DNA of 64,000 nucleotides from Paenibacillus qinlingensis (GCF_013204845.1 NZ_JABMKY010000003.1:461907-525906); one strand, 5' to 3'; counted from the stretch's first letter, positions 15,659 to 24,504 are shown. Numbers and translations: made by a program. Notes: generated by a model not told the origin, from the sequence alone.

Positions 15659-16585
15659 TTGACTAAGATGAAGTTGAATGAGCTAATAAAGTCACTGGAT
15701 TGGACAATGTTCGGTATAATTGCTTCTATTTTCTTAATTTGGCAAATTGGTACGGTGGGAAACTGGAGTACAGAATGTTGGATTTTACTGTGTATCTGTT
15801 TGTTAGGTGTACGGAAGGATCAGATCGATGTAGATTGGAAACGCTTTTTTCTGATCGGCATTCCACTATTAGGTGTTTTTTATTATTTTTATGGGACAGG
15901 CAATGGTTTTTGGTGGAAAATTGCCAACTGGATGTTTGAAAATAATCGCCACCCCTGGCGCTGGGATAGCTATATGAACGCAATCCCGTTGAATACGGGG
16001 GGATGGGCAAGGTGGATCTCGACACCATTTTTGGATAGAGCAATGGTTTGGGTGTACAATTATGGTTTTGTGCTCTCGCTTTGGATCTGTATTGTTCGCA
16101 GCTTCTGGACGCGTAGTATCAAAAAAATGTTGTCTTACGCGCTTTCGGGGCATATGCTGCAATTTCCGCTAATCTTGCCTTTTTATAATTTGATTCTGCT
16201 TCATGAAGTATGGTATGTAAATAAGCAACCAGATTTACTGCATCGTGTGTTTGCGGATGAAAACTCCCTTTTAGTAGCCGTAATGAATTGTTTTCCTAGT
16301 ATGCATACATCCATCTCGTTTGCAATGCTGCTACTTGCACTGCGGGAGAAGGATCGAATTTTTAAATACATGATGGTCACGTATTGTTCGGCTATTATTT
16401 TTTCGACGCTGTATTTGCAAATTCATTGGGTAATCGATGTCATCGCAGGCATGTTATTCGCTTATGGAACCGTTAAATTGACGGATCTTCTTATTCGCTT
16501 AGGATCTACGTATGCTTTGCCAGCGAAGTTCAAACAATTTTATCGGAAACAGGCAAAATCAGCGCCTTCTGAATTAACTATGTAG
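15659..16585 (+). CDS. PAP2-superfamily membrane enzyme (Aur1/IPC-synthase-like)
   Basis: The product is about 308 residues with roughly six membrane segments. It carries the PAP2 catalytic signature: CFPSMHTSIS (C2 motif with its histidine) and, 50 residues later, HWVIDVIAG (C3 motif, H-x3-D). The long N-terminal part and extended loops resemble the Aur1/inositol-phosphorylceramide-synthase branch of the family more than the short PAP2 phosphatases. It should act on a lipid phosphate at the outer membrane face; the substrate cannot be read from sequence. TTG 15659 has AGGGGG at 15646-15651; TTG 15626 has no such site. In B. subtilis folE (mtrA) occupies this place. Confidence 0.75.
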   Translation: MTKMKLNELIKSLDWTMFGIIASIFLIWQIGTVGNWSTECWILLCICLLGVRKDQIDVDWKRFFLIGIPLLGVFYYFYGTGNGFWWKIANWMFENNRHPWRWDSYMNAIPLNTGGWARWISTPFLDRAMVWVYNYGFVLSLWICIVRSFWTRSIKKMLSYALSGHMLQFPLILPFYNLILLHEVWYVNKQPDLLHRVFADENSLLVAVMNCFPSMHTSISFAMLLLALREKDRIFKYMMVTYCSAIIFSTLYLQIHWVIDVIAGMLFAYGTVKLTDLLIRLGSTYALPAKFKQFYRKQAKSAPSELTM

Positions 16586-16661
16586 GACATGTTGACTTCC
16601 AGTTGCTTTTTTTGGCATCATTAGGTAAGAGATGAAGGTTAGGGAAGAACGGAGGATGGAT

Positions 16662-16910
16662 ATGGAACAATCGAATAAATCAGATCAGTCAAACTCGAAC
16701 GGTAACGAATATTTCGTAATTAAAGCAAAAGATAATGGTGTTCATGTGATTGGGTTAACACGTGGACAAGACACACGTTTTCATCATACAGAGAAGCTAG
16801 ACAAGGGTGAAGTTATGATTGCTCAGTTCACTGAGCATACATCCGCGGTTAAAGTTAGAGGCAAGGCTTTGATTATGACCAAGTTTGGTACGATCGATAC
16901 AGAAGAATAA
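16662..16910 (+). CDS. mtrB: trp RNA-binding attenuation protein TRAP
   Basis: TRAP forms an 11-subunit ring that binds tryptophan and then wraps RNA carrying GAG/UAG triplets, shutting down trp genes. The 82-residue product contains the TRAP core with little change: [41 protein letters not shown] (in part) and VKVRGKALI. The RNA-contact KVRGKAL segment (the KKR-type residues) and the Trp-pocket segments are intact. It has a Ser/Asn-rich N-terminal extension of about ten residues compared with B. subtilis. ATG 16662 sits 6 bases after GGAGG (16651-16655). Its expected target is the triplet array at 27171-27228. Confidence 0.96.
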   Translation: MEQSNKSDQSNSNGNEYFVIKAKDNGVHVIGLTRGQDTRFHHTEKLDKGEVMIAQFTEHTSAVKVRGKALIMTKFGTIDTEE

Positions 16911-16924
16911 GAGATTATTGAGAA

Positions 16925-16948
16925 AAGCAGGCATAGCCTGCTTTTTTT
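16925..16948 (+). terminator. Rho-independent terminator after mtrB
   Basis: Stem AAGCAGGC/GCCTGCTT (16925-16932, 16936-16943) with a 3-nt loop, then T-run. Confidence 0.92.
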
Positions 16949-17032
16949 CTATGTACAATGGTGTATAGGACTTGTTTATTTGGATAACCTGTCGGTTATT
17001 TAGCTCCTGCATATGCTTAGGGGGTGTTGATA

Positions 17033-17566
17033 GTGAAATGGTCAATGCGTATTGTGATCACACTAGGAATTTCCGTTGTTGTTGCGATTAGTCTATCCAT
17101 GTTACCTAAGTTGGATCTTTCTTCAGGCTTAGGATCTGACTACACGTGGTCCAATAATCGAGGGGGACAGCTTACCGAGAATAATTTGGCCGATCTTTTA
17201 GTTCAAATTCCACTTCAGTTGCGAATACGGAAAGTGGAACTGAGCACCTCACGATTGTCACTTGATTTAAGTTTACCCAAGAATGCGGAGACAAGTGCGG
17301 TATATCGTGACTTGTATACAATTGCACAAACGATGCTGGTAAACACTAAAAATGTCGATCAAGTGTGGGTACGCATCATCGATTATTCCGGATCGCCCAA
17401 TACAACCTCAACTCAGCTTGTCTTGGCTATGGTTGCTCAGCGTGAATTTGGTAAAGATATGGAGAAGAAGCCTTCAGAGCTTAGTTTAATTCAATTGGAG
17501 CAGGAGCTTCAGAACCGATTTCGCATCACGTATACCTCCAAATGGCAACAAAAGTATCCCCTATAA
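17033..17566 (+). CDS. Membrane-anchored protein of unknown function
   Basis: The 177-residue product has one N-terminal membrane segment (about residues 6-24, IVITLGISVVVAISLSML) and an extracytoplasmic domain of about 150 residues. No lipobox or known motif is visible. The frame extends to GTG 17024, but GTG 17033 sits 8 bases from TAGGGGG (17018-17024). It lies between mtrB and hepS, each side bounded by its own terminator or promoter, so it may be a single gene. I do not recognise the family. Confidence 0.6.
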   Translation: MKWSMRIVITLGISVVVAISLSMLPKLDLSSGLGSDYTWSNNRGGQLTENNLADLLVQIPLQLRIRKVELSTSRLSLDLSLPKNAETSAVYRDLYTIAQTMLVNTKNVDQVWVRIIDYSGSPNTTSTQLVLAMVAQREFGKDMEKKPSELSLIQLEQELQNRFRITYTSKWQQKYPL

Positions 17567-17595
17567 TTTATTGTGCTTCTATTAACGTGTTATGC

Positions 17596-17601
17596 TATAA
17601 T
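17596..17601 (+). promoter_or_regulatory. Extended -10 promoter candidate for the hepS operon
   Basis: TGC-TATAAT (TATAAT 17596-17601) with a possible -35 TTGTGC (17571-17576) at an over-long 19-base spacing. It lies 65 bases before hepS. Confidence 0.5.
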
Positions 17602-17665
17602 AATTTGGATTGAGACATCGAGTTTCATAAAATGATATTTGGCATACGGTTACGGAGGCTTTTGC

Positions 17666-18532
17666 ATGAATTCTTATCGGATCCCTGAGATCGCTAAACA
17701 GTACACGGAGTATGATATGATCCAAATTCACACAGACCTGCCCGATTTTCCTGAGTTGCGCACACGTCTGTTGTTTGCATTCTTGAATGAAAATAACAAA
17801 CTAAGCTCATTAAGTGAATTGTTTACTGTAGCAACAGCACTTGTGCAGCTAGGACTTGATACTCATGATCTTGTGACAGCGTCCAATGAAGTCAAGGAGA
17901 AGAAAGCATCAAGATCCAGGCAATTAAAAGTGCTTGCTGGAGACTACTTTAGTGCGAGGTTTTATCATCTCCTAGCTAAAACAGGGCAGATCGATATGAT
18001 TAAGCAGCTTTCAAATGCGATCTGTGAAGTCAATCGGCTAAAGATGAGCAGTTATACGAAAATGAAGCAGCTGAAACTGACGGCAGAAGATTACATTCAC
18101 CTTTCGGTGGAAATTAAATCTCAGCTTTTTTTGTCTTTTTCAGAAGTCATGTATGGCGCTAACAAACAAGCTTGGCCTGAGATTCTTAGAGGTTTTGTGA
18201 GATGTGAACTGTTGTTCACAGAAATTTTCCGGATCGAAACGATATCGAAGTTCAAGGGCAGTTGGGGTTATTGGCATATTAGCCAGAACGGCACACGAGA
18301 AGAGCGGAAACTATTACAAGGTGAAGAGGTAGATACGACGAAGGTTCGTACACTTCTACATAAATACAATATTTCTTCACAATTGTATCAATTGCTGAAC
18401 ATTCAATCGAAGCAATTGCAGGACTTTGTAAAGAAGCTTGAATCGGATAGGCTACAAAGTGAACTCTTTCACATGGGAGAACCCTTTTTACGGTGGGCTG
18501 GGGAGCATCCTAAAGTGTTAGAAGAAATTTAA
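17666..18532 (+). CDS. hepS: Heptaprenyl diphosphate synthase component I
   Basis: HepS is the small regulatory subunit that, with HepT, makes the C35 heptaprenyl chain of menaquinone-7. The 288-residue product has the family landmark KVLAGDYFSARFYHLLA near residue 90 and lacks the DDxxD motifs of the catalytic subunit, as expected. ATG 17666 has ACGGAGG at 17651-17657; the frame extends a little further upstream without one. It opens a run of genes, hepS-menG-ubiA-ubiX-mqnA-hepT-ndk, with tiny gaps or overlaps. Confidence 0.92.
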   Translation: MNSYRIPEIAKQYTEYDMIQIHTDLPDFPELRTRLLFAFLNENNKLSSLSELFTVATALVQLGLDTHDLVTASNEVKEKKASRSRQLKVLAGDYFSARFYHLLAKTGQIDMIKQLSNAICEVNRLKMSSYTKMKQLKLTAEDYIHLSVEIKSQLFLSFSEVMYGANKQAWPEILRGFVRCELLFTEIFRIETISKFKGSWGYWHISQNGTREERKLLQGEEVDTTKVRTLLHKYNISSQLYQLLNIQSKQLQDFVKKLESDRLQSELFHMGEPFLRWAGEHPKVLEEI

Positions 18533-18545
18533 GGGGACCTGGGGA

Positions 18546-19301
18546 ATGAGTGTAAGCAATACAAATAGTGAAAATAAAAAAGCCAAAAGTAAAGAAGAAT
18601 TTGTACATGGTGTTTTTGAAAGCATCGCACCTAAATATGATTTGATGAATAATATCATTAGTTTTAATCGTCACAAAGCATGGCGTAAATTTGCAATGAA
18701 GAAGATGAATGTACAGCCAGGTGCTACGGCCATAGATTTATGTTGTGGTACTTGTGATTGGACCATCAGTCTTGCTCAAGCTAGTAAAACAGGGAAAATG
18801 GTTGGATTGGATTTCAGCCAAAATATGCTGGATATTGGTGCTGAGAAAATAAAACAGCTGCACTTAGACCAACAGGTCGAGCTTATACAAGGAAATGCGA
18901 TGAGTCTTCCGTTTGACGACAATAAGTTTGACTTTGCTACAATCGGGTTTGCCTTGCGTAATGTGCCCGATCTAGAGCAAGTCATTCGAGAAATGCAACG
19001 TGTCGTTAAGCCCGGAGGGCTAGTTGTGTCTTTAGAGCTATCCAAACCAACTTGGCAGCCATTTAAGTCCATCTATTATGTATATTTCCGACATATCATG
19101 CCGTTTCTCGGTAAATTGATTGTTAAGAAATATGAGCAGTATAAGTGGTTACCGGAATCATTAATTTCGTTTCCAGATCATAAGCAACTCGCGGCTATCT
19201 TCGCAAAGAATGGTTTAGATCAGGTACAGGCCCATCCACTCTTTGGTGGTGTAGCCGCGCTACATGTAGGGACAAAAGGTAATAAGAAATCAGGAGTGTA
19301 A
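18546..19301 (+). CDS. menG: Demethylmenaquinone C-methyltransferase
   Basis: MenG (UbiE family) methylates demethylmenaquinone with S-adenosylmethionine, the last step of menaquinone synthesis. The 251-residue product has the SAM-binding IDLCCGTCDWTISLA and GLDFSQNML motifs (residues about 61-95) and the UbiE signatures FGLRN-like GFALRNVPDLEQ and MQRVVKPGG. The gene order hepS-menG-hepT is that of B. subtilis gerC, here split by three futalosine-type genes. MenG-type methylation is used in both menaquinone pathways, so it does not by itself tell which is present. Confidence 0.96.
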   Translation: MSVSNTNSENKKAKSKEEFVHGVFESIAPKYDLMNNIISFNRHKAWRKFAMKKMNVQPGATAIDLCCGTCDWTISLAQASKTGKMVGLDFSQNMLDIGAEKIKQLHLDQQVELIQGNAMSLPFDDNKFDFATIGFALRNVPDLEQVIREMQRVVKPGGLVVSLELSKPTWQPFKSIYYVYFRHIMPFLGKLIVKKYEQYKWLPESLISFPDHKQLAAIFAKNGLDQVQAHPLFGGVAALHVGTKGNKKSGV

Positions 19302-19308
19302 TTCACAT

Positions 19309-20184
19309 ATGTTTACTAAACTAAAGATTTTTCTTGAAATGATTAAATTCGAACACAGTGTGTTTGCTTTGCCTTTTGCTTTCATGGGGGCTATACTCGG
19401 TTCCGTTGTGTGGCAGGGACACTTACCTAGCTGGGCACAGATCGGTTGGATCACCTTAGCAATGGTGGGGGCACGAACAGCCGCAATGGCATTGAATCGT
19501 GTAATTGACCAAGCTATTGACAAGCGTAATCCAAGAACAGAGAATCGGGCTATCCCAGCAGGGCTCATTTCAATACCGCAAGTTATTCTCTATATTATCA
19601 TCTCGTTTGCAGTTCTTTTCTGGGCAACCTATCACTTAAGTGCATTGTCCATGAAGCTTCTACCTATAGCTGTGTTCTTTTTAGTGATTTATTCCTATAC
19701 CAAAAGGTTCACTTGGACATGCCATTTTGTACTTGGCTTGACGTTGGGGCTCGCCCCGCTTGGTGGTTGGATCGCGGTAACAGGCGAATTTACATGGTCA
19801 TCGATCATCTTTTTCTTAACGGTTGCCTGCTGGAGTGCTGGTTTCGATCTCATCTATGCTTGTCAGGATGCAGAATTTGATCGGAAAGAAGGATTACACT
19901 CGCTGCCAAGTCGATTCGGCATCAAAGCAGCACTTCATACAGCACGAGTCCTGCATGTCTTAACTGCAATCGGTTTAGTCTCCTTATTTTTCATCACGCA
20001 TCTGAGCTGGTTGTACTTGGTTGGACTTGTTATTGCTTATATCTTGCTATTTAAAGAACATAGACTCGTTACCCCACAGGATTTGTCCAAACTAAATACG
20101 GCTTTCTTCACAATGAATGGGGTATTGAGTTTAGTTATGTTTACTTTCACTTTACTTGATGTCCTTGTGAGTAAGCACTCATGA
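19309..20184 (+). CDS. mqnP: UbiA-family prenyltransferase, MqnP-like
   Basis: The product is a 291-residue membrane protein with about eight segments. Both UbiA aspartate motifs are visible: NRVIDQAIDKRNPRTENR (near residue 64) and DAEFDRKEGLHSLPSRFG (near 187). In the futalosine route MqnP attaches the polyprenyl chain to 1,4-dihydroxy-6-naphthoate. That assignment, rather than a ubiquinone-type substrate, follows from the ubiX and mqnA genes directly downstream and the heptaprenyl synthase genes around it. Its stop overlaps the ubiX start by four bases. Confidence 0.85.
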   Translation: MFTKLKIFLEMIKFEHSVFALPFAFMGAILGSVVWQGHLPSWAQIGWITLAMVGARTAAMALNRVIDQAIDKRNPRTENRAIPAGLISIPQVILYIIISFAVLFWATYHLSALSMKLLPIAVFFLVIYSYTKRFTWTCHFVLGLTLGLAPLGGWIAVTGEFTWSSIIFFLTVACWSAGFDLIYACQDAEFDRKEGLHSLPSRFGIKAALHTARVLHVLTAIGLVSLFFITHLSWLYLVGLVIAYILLFKEHRLVTPQDLSKLNTAFFTMNGVLSLVMFTFTLLDVLVSKHS

Positions 20185-20795
20185 GCGGCGGAAATTGGGT
20201 TATTGGAATTTCGGGTGCGAGTGGAGCAATCTACGGTGTACGATTATGTGAAGTGTTATTGGATCTTGGTTTAGATGTGCATCTTATTATTACAGATGCG
20301 GGATGGCGTGTTCTGCAGGATGAACATGACTGGAGTGCAACGAAACGTGTAGAAGTGCTTGAGAAGCACTTCGGTGGACGAGCAGGCACGTATGAATATC
20401 ATCCCGTGGCGAATATTGGTGCGACCGTGGCAAGCGGTTCGTTTCGAACCAAAGGGATGGTTGTAATCCCATGTTCGATGGGTACGTTATCTGGCATTGC
20501 GCATGGTTCGTCCGATAACTTACTTGAGCGTACCGCGGACGTTATGCTAAAAGAAGGAAGAAAATTAATTTTGGTGCCAAGGGAAACGCCTTTGCATGCT
20601 ATACATTTAGAAAATATGCTTACCCTAACAAGAATGGGTGTGCGAATGATACCGGCTATGCCAGCCTTCTATAATCGTCCGCGCTCAATCGATGAGATGG
20701 TTGATTTTTTGGTAGGTAAAGTAATGGATAGCATGGAGATTGATCATACCTTGTACCGTAGATGGGGAGATATTGATGAGCAACCTAGACCCTAA
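20181..20795 (+). CDS. ubiX: UbiX-family flavin prenyltransferase
   Basis: UbiX makes prenylated FMN, the cofactor of UbiD-type decarboxylases. The 204-residue product has the N-terminal GISGASGAIYGVRL FMN loop and the central GMVVIPCSMGTLSGIAHG, then LVPRETPLHAIHLENML with conserved Arg and Glu residues. In futalosine-pathway organisms a UbiX/UbiD-type pair (MqnL/MqnM) carries out the late decarboxylation. No UbiD homologue lies in this window, so the decarboxylase must be elsewhere. The start ATG overlaps the mqnP stop and the last 20 bases overlap mqnA. Confidence 0.92.
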   Translation: MSGGNWVIGISGASGAIYGVRLCEVLLDLGLDVHLIITDAGWRVLQDEHDWSATKRVEVLEKHFGGRAGTYEYHPVANIGATVASGSFRTKGMVVIPCSMGTLSGIAHGSSDNLLERTADVMLKEGRKLILVPRETPLHAIHLENMLTLTRMGVRMIPAMPAFYNRPRSIDEMVDFLVGKVMDSMEIDHTLYRRWGDIDEQPRP

Positions 20796-21639
20796 AATCC
20801 GAATAGGTCGAATCAATTATACGAATGTGTGGCCGATCTATTATTATTTTCCTGAGCTGATGAATAGTTCAGAAGTCGATATTATTGAACAGGTACCCAC
20901 TTCACTCAATAAAGCCATGGCTGAAGGCCAAATTGATATGGGACCTATTTCTTCTTTTTCATATGGTCAATTCTATGAAGAATACATGCTTTTCCCGGAT
21001 CTATCCGTTAGCTCCTACGGGGAAGTCAATTCGATTCTGCTTTTCCATGACAAGCCCTTGCGAGAAATCGTGAACGGGAAAATCATACTTCCTACGACAT
21101 CAGCGACTTCTGTTAATTTACTGAAAATTATTCTTGAGAAATTTTATAATGGTAAACCGACCTACGAATATGCGAAGCCAAATTTAGATCAAATGATGGA
21201 GGGCACAGATGCTGCTCTTCTTATTGGGGATGATGCCATTAAGGAAAGCTGGCGGAATCAAAAGTATATGATAACGGACCTTGGTCAAGAGTGGGCCAAA
21301 TGGACGGGGAAATGGATGACATTCGCTGTCTGGGCAATCCGTAAGGAAACGATTCGCGCCTATCCAGAGCTTGTTTCTACTATTTTCGAAGCGTTTAAGG
21401 CAAGTAAGGAAAAGGCTCATCGCGAGCCAAAGTATATGATTGAAGAGGCACAAGCTACCGTGGGTGGCACTTCCGACTATTGGCATCATTATTTTCATAC
21501 GTTGTGTTATGATTTCGCATCTGAGCAGTGGGAAGGACTTCATTCGTACTATCAGTATTGTTACGAACTTGGTTTTTTACCGAAGCCAGTTGAGATAGGC
21601 ATTTGGGAAGATAATAAAGTGGCACGGGTGACCGAATGA
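20776..21639 (+). CDS. mqnA: Chorismate dehydratase MqnA (futalosine menaquinone pathway)
   Basis: MqnA dehydrates chorismate to 3-[(1-carboxyvinyl)oxy]benzoate, the first committed step of the futalosine route. The 287-residue product resembles a periplasmic-binding-protein fold: IRIGRINYTNVWPIYYYF at the N-terminus, then GQIDMGPISSFSYGQ, SVSSYGEVNSILLF and ALLIGDDAI. These segments are typical of the MqnA/MqnD family and best fit MqnA by length. The real start is ATG 20776 behind GGGGAGA; the frame extends 12 codons upstream inside ubiX. Its stop overlaps the hepT start (ATGA). Confidence 0.9.
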   Translation: MSNLDPKIRIGRINYTNVWPIYYYFPELMNSSEVDIIEQVPTSLNKAMAEGQIDMGPISSFSYGQFYEEYMLFPDLSVSSYGEVNSILLFHDKPLREIVNGKIILPTTSATSVNLLKIILEKFYNGKPTYEYAKPNLDQMMEGTDAALLIGDDAIKESWRNQKYMITDLGQEWAKWTGKWMTFAVWAIRKETIRAYPELVSTIFEAFKASKEKAHREPKYMIEEAQATVGGTSDYWHHYFHTLCYDFASEQWEGLHSYYQYCYELGFLPKPVEIGIWEDNKVARVTE

Positions 21640-22613
21640 AAAATTTGTTGGATATATATGCTAGGAAAAGAAGAGATATTTCAGCGATTGAGAAAGAGCT
21701 GGAAGAGAGTGTGAATAACGATCACTCTTTATTAAGAGAAACTTCGATCCACCTACTTAAAGCGGGAGGAAAACGGATTAGACCCGTTTTCGTTCTGCTT
21801 TCAGGTGAATTTGGCAAATATGAACTCCAAACGATGAAAAATGTAGCAGTGCCATTAGAGCTTATTCACATGGCTTCTCTTGTTCATGATGATGTCATTG
21901 ACGATGCGAATACGCGGCGAGGTCAATTAACGGTTCGTTCCAAATGGGATAATCGCATTGCGATGTTTACAGGTGATTATATTTTTGCAAGAGCGCTAGG
22001 TGTGATTACTCAGATTCCGGATCCGAGAGTGCACCAGATCATGTCAAAAGCTATCGTTGAAATGTCTATTGGCGAAATGGAGCAAATTCGTTTTTTCTTT
22101 CATTCTGAGCAAACCATACGTGACTATTTACTTCGCATTCGACGCAAGACTGCGTTATTAATAGCGATCTCTTGCCAATTAGGTGCAATGGCTTCAGGCG
22201 CTCCAGACTGGTTGAGCACTAAATTGTATAATTTTGGTTATAATGTAGGTATGGCCTTCCAAATTAGAGATGATATTCTGGATTTAACAGGAACCGAGAA
22301 GCAGATCGGGAAGCCGCCTGGAAGTGATGTCAAGCAAGGGAATATTACGTTGCCGGTAATCCTGACCCTGCAAGATCCAGCTTTAAGGCCAATGATATTG
22401 ACAGAACTTGATCGAATACATAAACTGGATGGACAAACGGATGTTACTCGATTCTTAGACATGATTCGAGGCAGTGCTGGTATCAAGGAAGCAGATCGAC
22501 TTTCCCAGGTGTATATTGATAAAGCGATTTCAGCATTAGACAAACTGCCGGATAACCAAGCAAAGAAAGATCTTATTGAAATCGCTCATTTTATCGGGAA
22601 TCGATCTTATTAA
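21636..22613 (+). CDS. hepT: Heptaprenyl diphosphate synthase component II
   Basis: HepT is the catalytic subunit of heptaprenyl diphosphate synthase. The 325-residue trans-prenyltransferase has both Asp-rich motifs: [13 protein letters not shown] (first, near residue 82) and [12 protein letters not shown] (second, near 210). The KAGGKRIRP substrate site lies near residue 44. It overlaps mqnA by four bases. The menaquinone it supports feeds the qcrABC complex encoded at 41633. Confidence 0.96.
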   Translation: MKNLLDIYARKRRDISAIEKELEESVNNDHSLLRETSIHLLKAGGKRIRPVFVLLSGEFGKYELQTMKNVAVPLELIHMASLVHDDVIDDANTRRGQLTVRSKWDNRIAMFTGDYIFARALGVITQIPDPRVHQIMSKAIVEMSIGEMEQIRFFFHSEQTIRDYLLRIRRKTALLIAISCQLGAMASGAPDWLSTKLYNFGYNVGMAFQIRDDILDLTGTEKQIGKPPGSDVKQGNITLPVILTLQDPALRPMILTELDRIHKLDGQTDVTRFLDMIRGSAGIKEADRLSQVYIDKAISALDKLPDNQAKKDLIEIAHFIGNRSY

Positions 22614-22632
22614 CGAAGGAGGTAGTCTTTCA

Positions 22633-23076
22633 ATGGAAAAAACATTTCTCATGGTTAAACCAGATGGTGTACAACGGGGTCTTGTTGGTGAGATTGTAAA
22701 ACGCTTTGAACAGAAAGGTTTCCAATTGATTGGCAGCAAGTTGACAGTCATTTCACGAGAACAAGCCGAGATACACTATGCGGAGCATAAAGGAAAAGAT
22801 TTTTTCGAAAGACTTGTGAATTTTATTACATCCGGACCTGTTTTTGCAATGGTATGGCATGGTGATCAAGTTATCACATTGTCGCGAACCATGATTGGCA
22901 AAACGAATTCATTGGAAGCGGCACCAGGAACCATTCGCGGAGATTATGCTGTACATACGAATCTCAATCTGATTCATGGGTCTGATTCACCCGAAAGTGC
23001 TGAACGTGAAATTAATAATTTTTTTCAGCCAAACGAAATTTTTACATACTCAAAAAACATACAAGAATGGATCTAA
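22633..23076 (+). CDS. ndk: Nucleoside diphosphate kinase
   Basis: Ndk equilibrates nucleoside di- and triphosphates via a phosphohistidine. The 147-residue product begins [16 protein letters not shown], and the catalytic histidine lies in [16 protein letters not shown]. The frame extends upstream into hepT, but ATG 22633 with AAGGAGG (22616-22622) is the family start. It is last in the hepS operon and is closed by a strong terminator. Confidence 0.97.
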   Translation: MEKTFLMVKPDGVQRGLVGEIVKRFEQKGFQLIGSKLTVISREQAEIHYAEHKGKDFFERLVNFITSGPVFAMVWHGDQVITLSRTMIGKTNSLEAAPGTIRGDYAVHTNLNLIHGSDSPESAEREINNFFQPNEIFTYSKNIQEWI

Positions 23077-23087
23077 TCTTCCACATC

Positions 23088-23125
23088 AAAGAATCTGTTA
23101 TCGGATACGATACAGGTTCTTTTTG
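23088..23125 (+). terminator. Rho-independent terminator after ndk
   Basis: A long stem AAAGAA-CTGT-ATCG / CGAT-ACAG-TTCTTT with two small mismatches, then T-rich tract. Confidence 0.85.
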
Positions 23126-23199
23126 TTTTTTAATGAAGGATTTTGGTAAATCCACACAGAATGTATCAAGGTAGATAATGATCAAGGTGGGTGGACAGC

Positions 23200-23982
23200 A
23201 TGGAGGATCAAGATTTTTTGTTGTTTATTAAAAAAATAAAGGAACACACGTCCATTGATCTTGCGTTGTATAAGGAAGCGCAAATGAAGCGACGACTAAC
23301 TACCTTGCGAATGAAGCGGGGTTACAATACGTTTATTTCTTTTTTTGAAGCAATGATGAAGGACAAAGAATTATTCTATGAGTTTTTGGATCGGATGACG
23401 ATTAATGTTTCTGAATTTTGGAGAAACCCGAATCGATGGGAGCTTGTAGAACAGAAATTTATACCGGAGATGCTGAAGCGGAATCGCCGATTGAAGATTT
23501 GGAGCGCAGCCTGTTCCACGGGTGAAGAACCTTACACATTAGCCATGATTCTAGCTGAACAAGGGGCATTGGCAGAGACGAGCCTACACGCTACAGATAT
23601 TGACGATGGCGCCCTGGAGAAAGCACGTAAAGGGATGTACTTGGATCGTTCCGTGCGGGATGTACCAGCTAATTATGTGAAAAAATATTTTAAGCAGGAT
23701 GGATTAATGTTTCATGTTTCGGATGAACTCAAAAAGTCAGTAAAGTTTCAGAAACAAAATTTGCTTGTAGATACATTTGATAGCGGTTACGATCTGATCG
23801 TGTGCCGTAATGTCATCATTTATTTCACAGAAGAAGCGAAGCATGTGCTGTACCAGAAGTTTGCCAAAGCCCTGAAGCCGGGTGGTCTGCTATTTGTAGG
23901 CTCGACTGAGCAGATTTTTTCACCAGGTCAATATGATCTGGAAGCGGCTGAAACGTTCTTTTATCGGAAAAAAGGGGTATAA
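23200..23982 (+). CDS. cheR: Chemotaxis protein methyltransferase CheR
   Basis: CheR methylates glutamates of chemoreceptors with S-adenosylmethionine. The 260-residue product has the N-terminal CheR helix bundle (about 1-70), then WSAACSTGEEPYTLAMIL (SAM loop, near residue 97), LHATDIDDGALEKARKG and VCRNVIIYFTEEAK. ATG 23200 is preferred; GTG 23191 overlaps the ribosome binding site AAGGTGGG. The ndk-cheR-aroC order is the B. subtilis one. No other chemotaxis genes are in the window. Confidence 0.95.
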   Translation: MEDQDFLLFIKKIKEHTSIDLALYKEAQMKRRLTTLRMKRGYNTFISFFEAMMKDKELFYEFLDRMTINVSEFWRNPNRWELVEQKFIPEMLKRNRRLKIWSAACSTGEEPYTLAMILAEQGALAETSLHATDIDDGALEKARKGMYLDRSVRDVPANYVKKYFKQDGLMFHVSDELKKSVKFQKQNLLVDTFDSGYDLIVCRNVIIYFTEEAKHVLYQKFAKALKPGGLLFVGSTEQIFSPGQYDLEAAETFFYRKKGV

Positions 23983-24074
23983 GAACTTCCTTATTTTCCA
24001 ATACTAAGATGTAGCAGTGCAAAGTGAGGGGAATACCAAACTTTGAACAATGCATACACGCTTAGGGGGCTATC

Positions 24075-24239
24075 ATGGACAAACGCAAGGTGATTACCGC
24101 TTATCGCAGAGGAATGATTTCCATTCAAGAATGTGCTCAAATTTTAGGAGTGGATTCCTCACAAATTACGGGTCTTATGAATGATCCTCAGCTTTGTGAG
24201 CCTCCGAGGGTCATCCAGAAGCAACCTATGCACGGGTAA
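24075..24239 (+). CDS. 54-residue helix-turn-helix-like small protein
   Basis: This short gene has a strong TTAGGGGG (24062-24069) before ATG 24075 and a clean TAA at 24237-24239. The product (MDKRKVITAYRRGMISI..., then QECAQILGVDSSQITGLMND) has a helix-turn-helix pattern in which the turn is LGVDSS, as in excisionase or MerR-type DNA readers. The tail is Pro/Gln-rich and short. It sits alone between cheR and the strong terminator at 24263. I do not recognise the family. It could be a DNA-binding regulator of the neighbouring aromatic operon, but this is only inference. Confidence 0.55.
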   Translation: MDKRKVITAYRRGMISIQECAQILGVDSSQITGLMNDPQLCEPPRVIQKQPMHG

Positions 24240-24262
24240 TTCTAGTTCCTGTCTAGATGATG

Positions 24263-24310
24263 ACACGCTTACACAGAAGGGTTTATCCCTGGCCTGTGAA
24301 GCGTGTTTTT
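24263..24310 (+). terminator. Large hairpin terminator before aroC
   Basis: Outer stem ACACGCTT/AAGCGTGT (24263-24270, 24299-24306), inner CACAG/CTGTG and AGGG/CCCT, followed by T-run. Confidence 0.9.
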
Positions 24311-24322
24311 GCATTTGTGTTG

Positions 24323-24351
24323 TTGCCAAACCTGAGTAGCTATACTATAAT
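24323..24351 (+). promoter_or_regulatory. Sigma-A promoter of the aroC operon
   Basis: TTGCCA (24323-24328), 17 bases, TATAAT (24346-24351). Expected start near 24358, giving a leader of about 147 bases before aroC. The leader holds a GCGC/GCGC hairpin (24366-24379) and a run of six T near 24401, but I see no known riboswitch or T-box in it. Confidence 0.75.
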
Positions 24352-24504
24352 GACAACAGATAATCGCGCGTCAAAGCGCTAAAGTGCTTGGTGCTGCAGC
24401 TTTTTTCAGTGGCACATGTAGTAAGTAGGCTCGGTTTTTCCATACTATTATGTTTATATACGGAGTTCGATGTTCTTCGTAAAATTCTTAGGGGGTAACG
24501 GATT

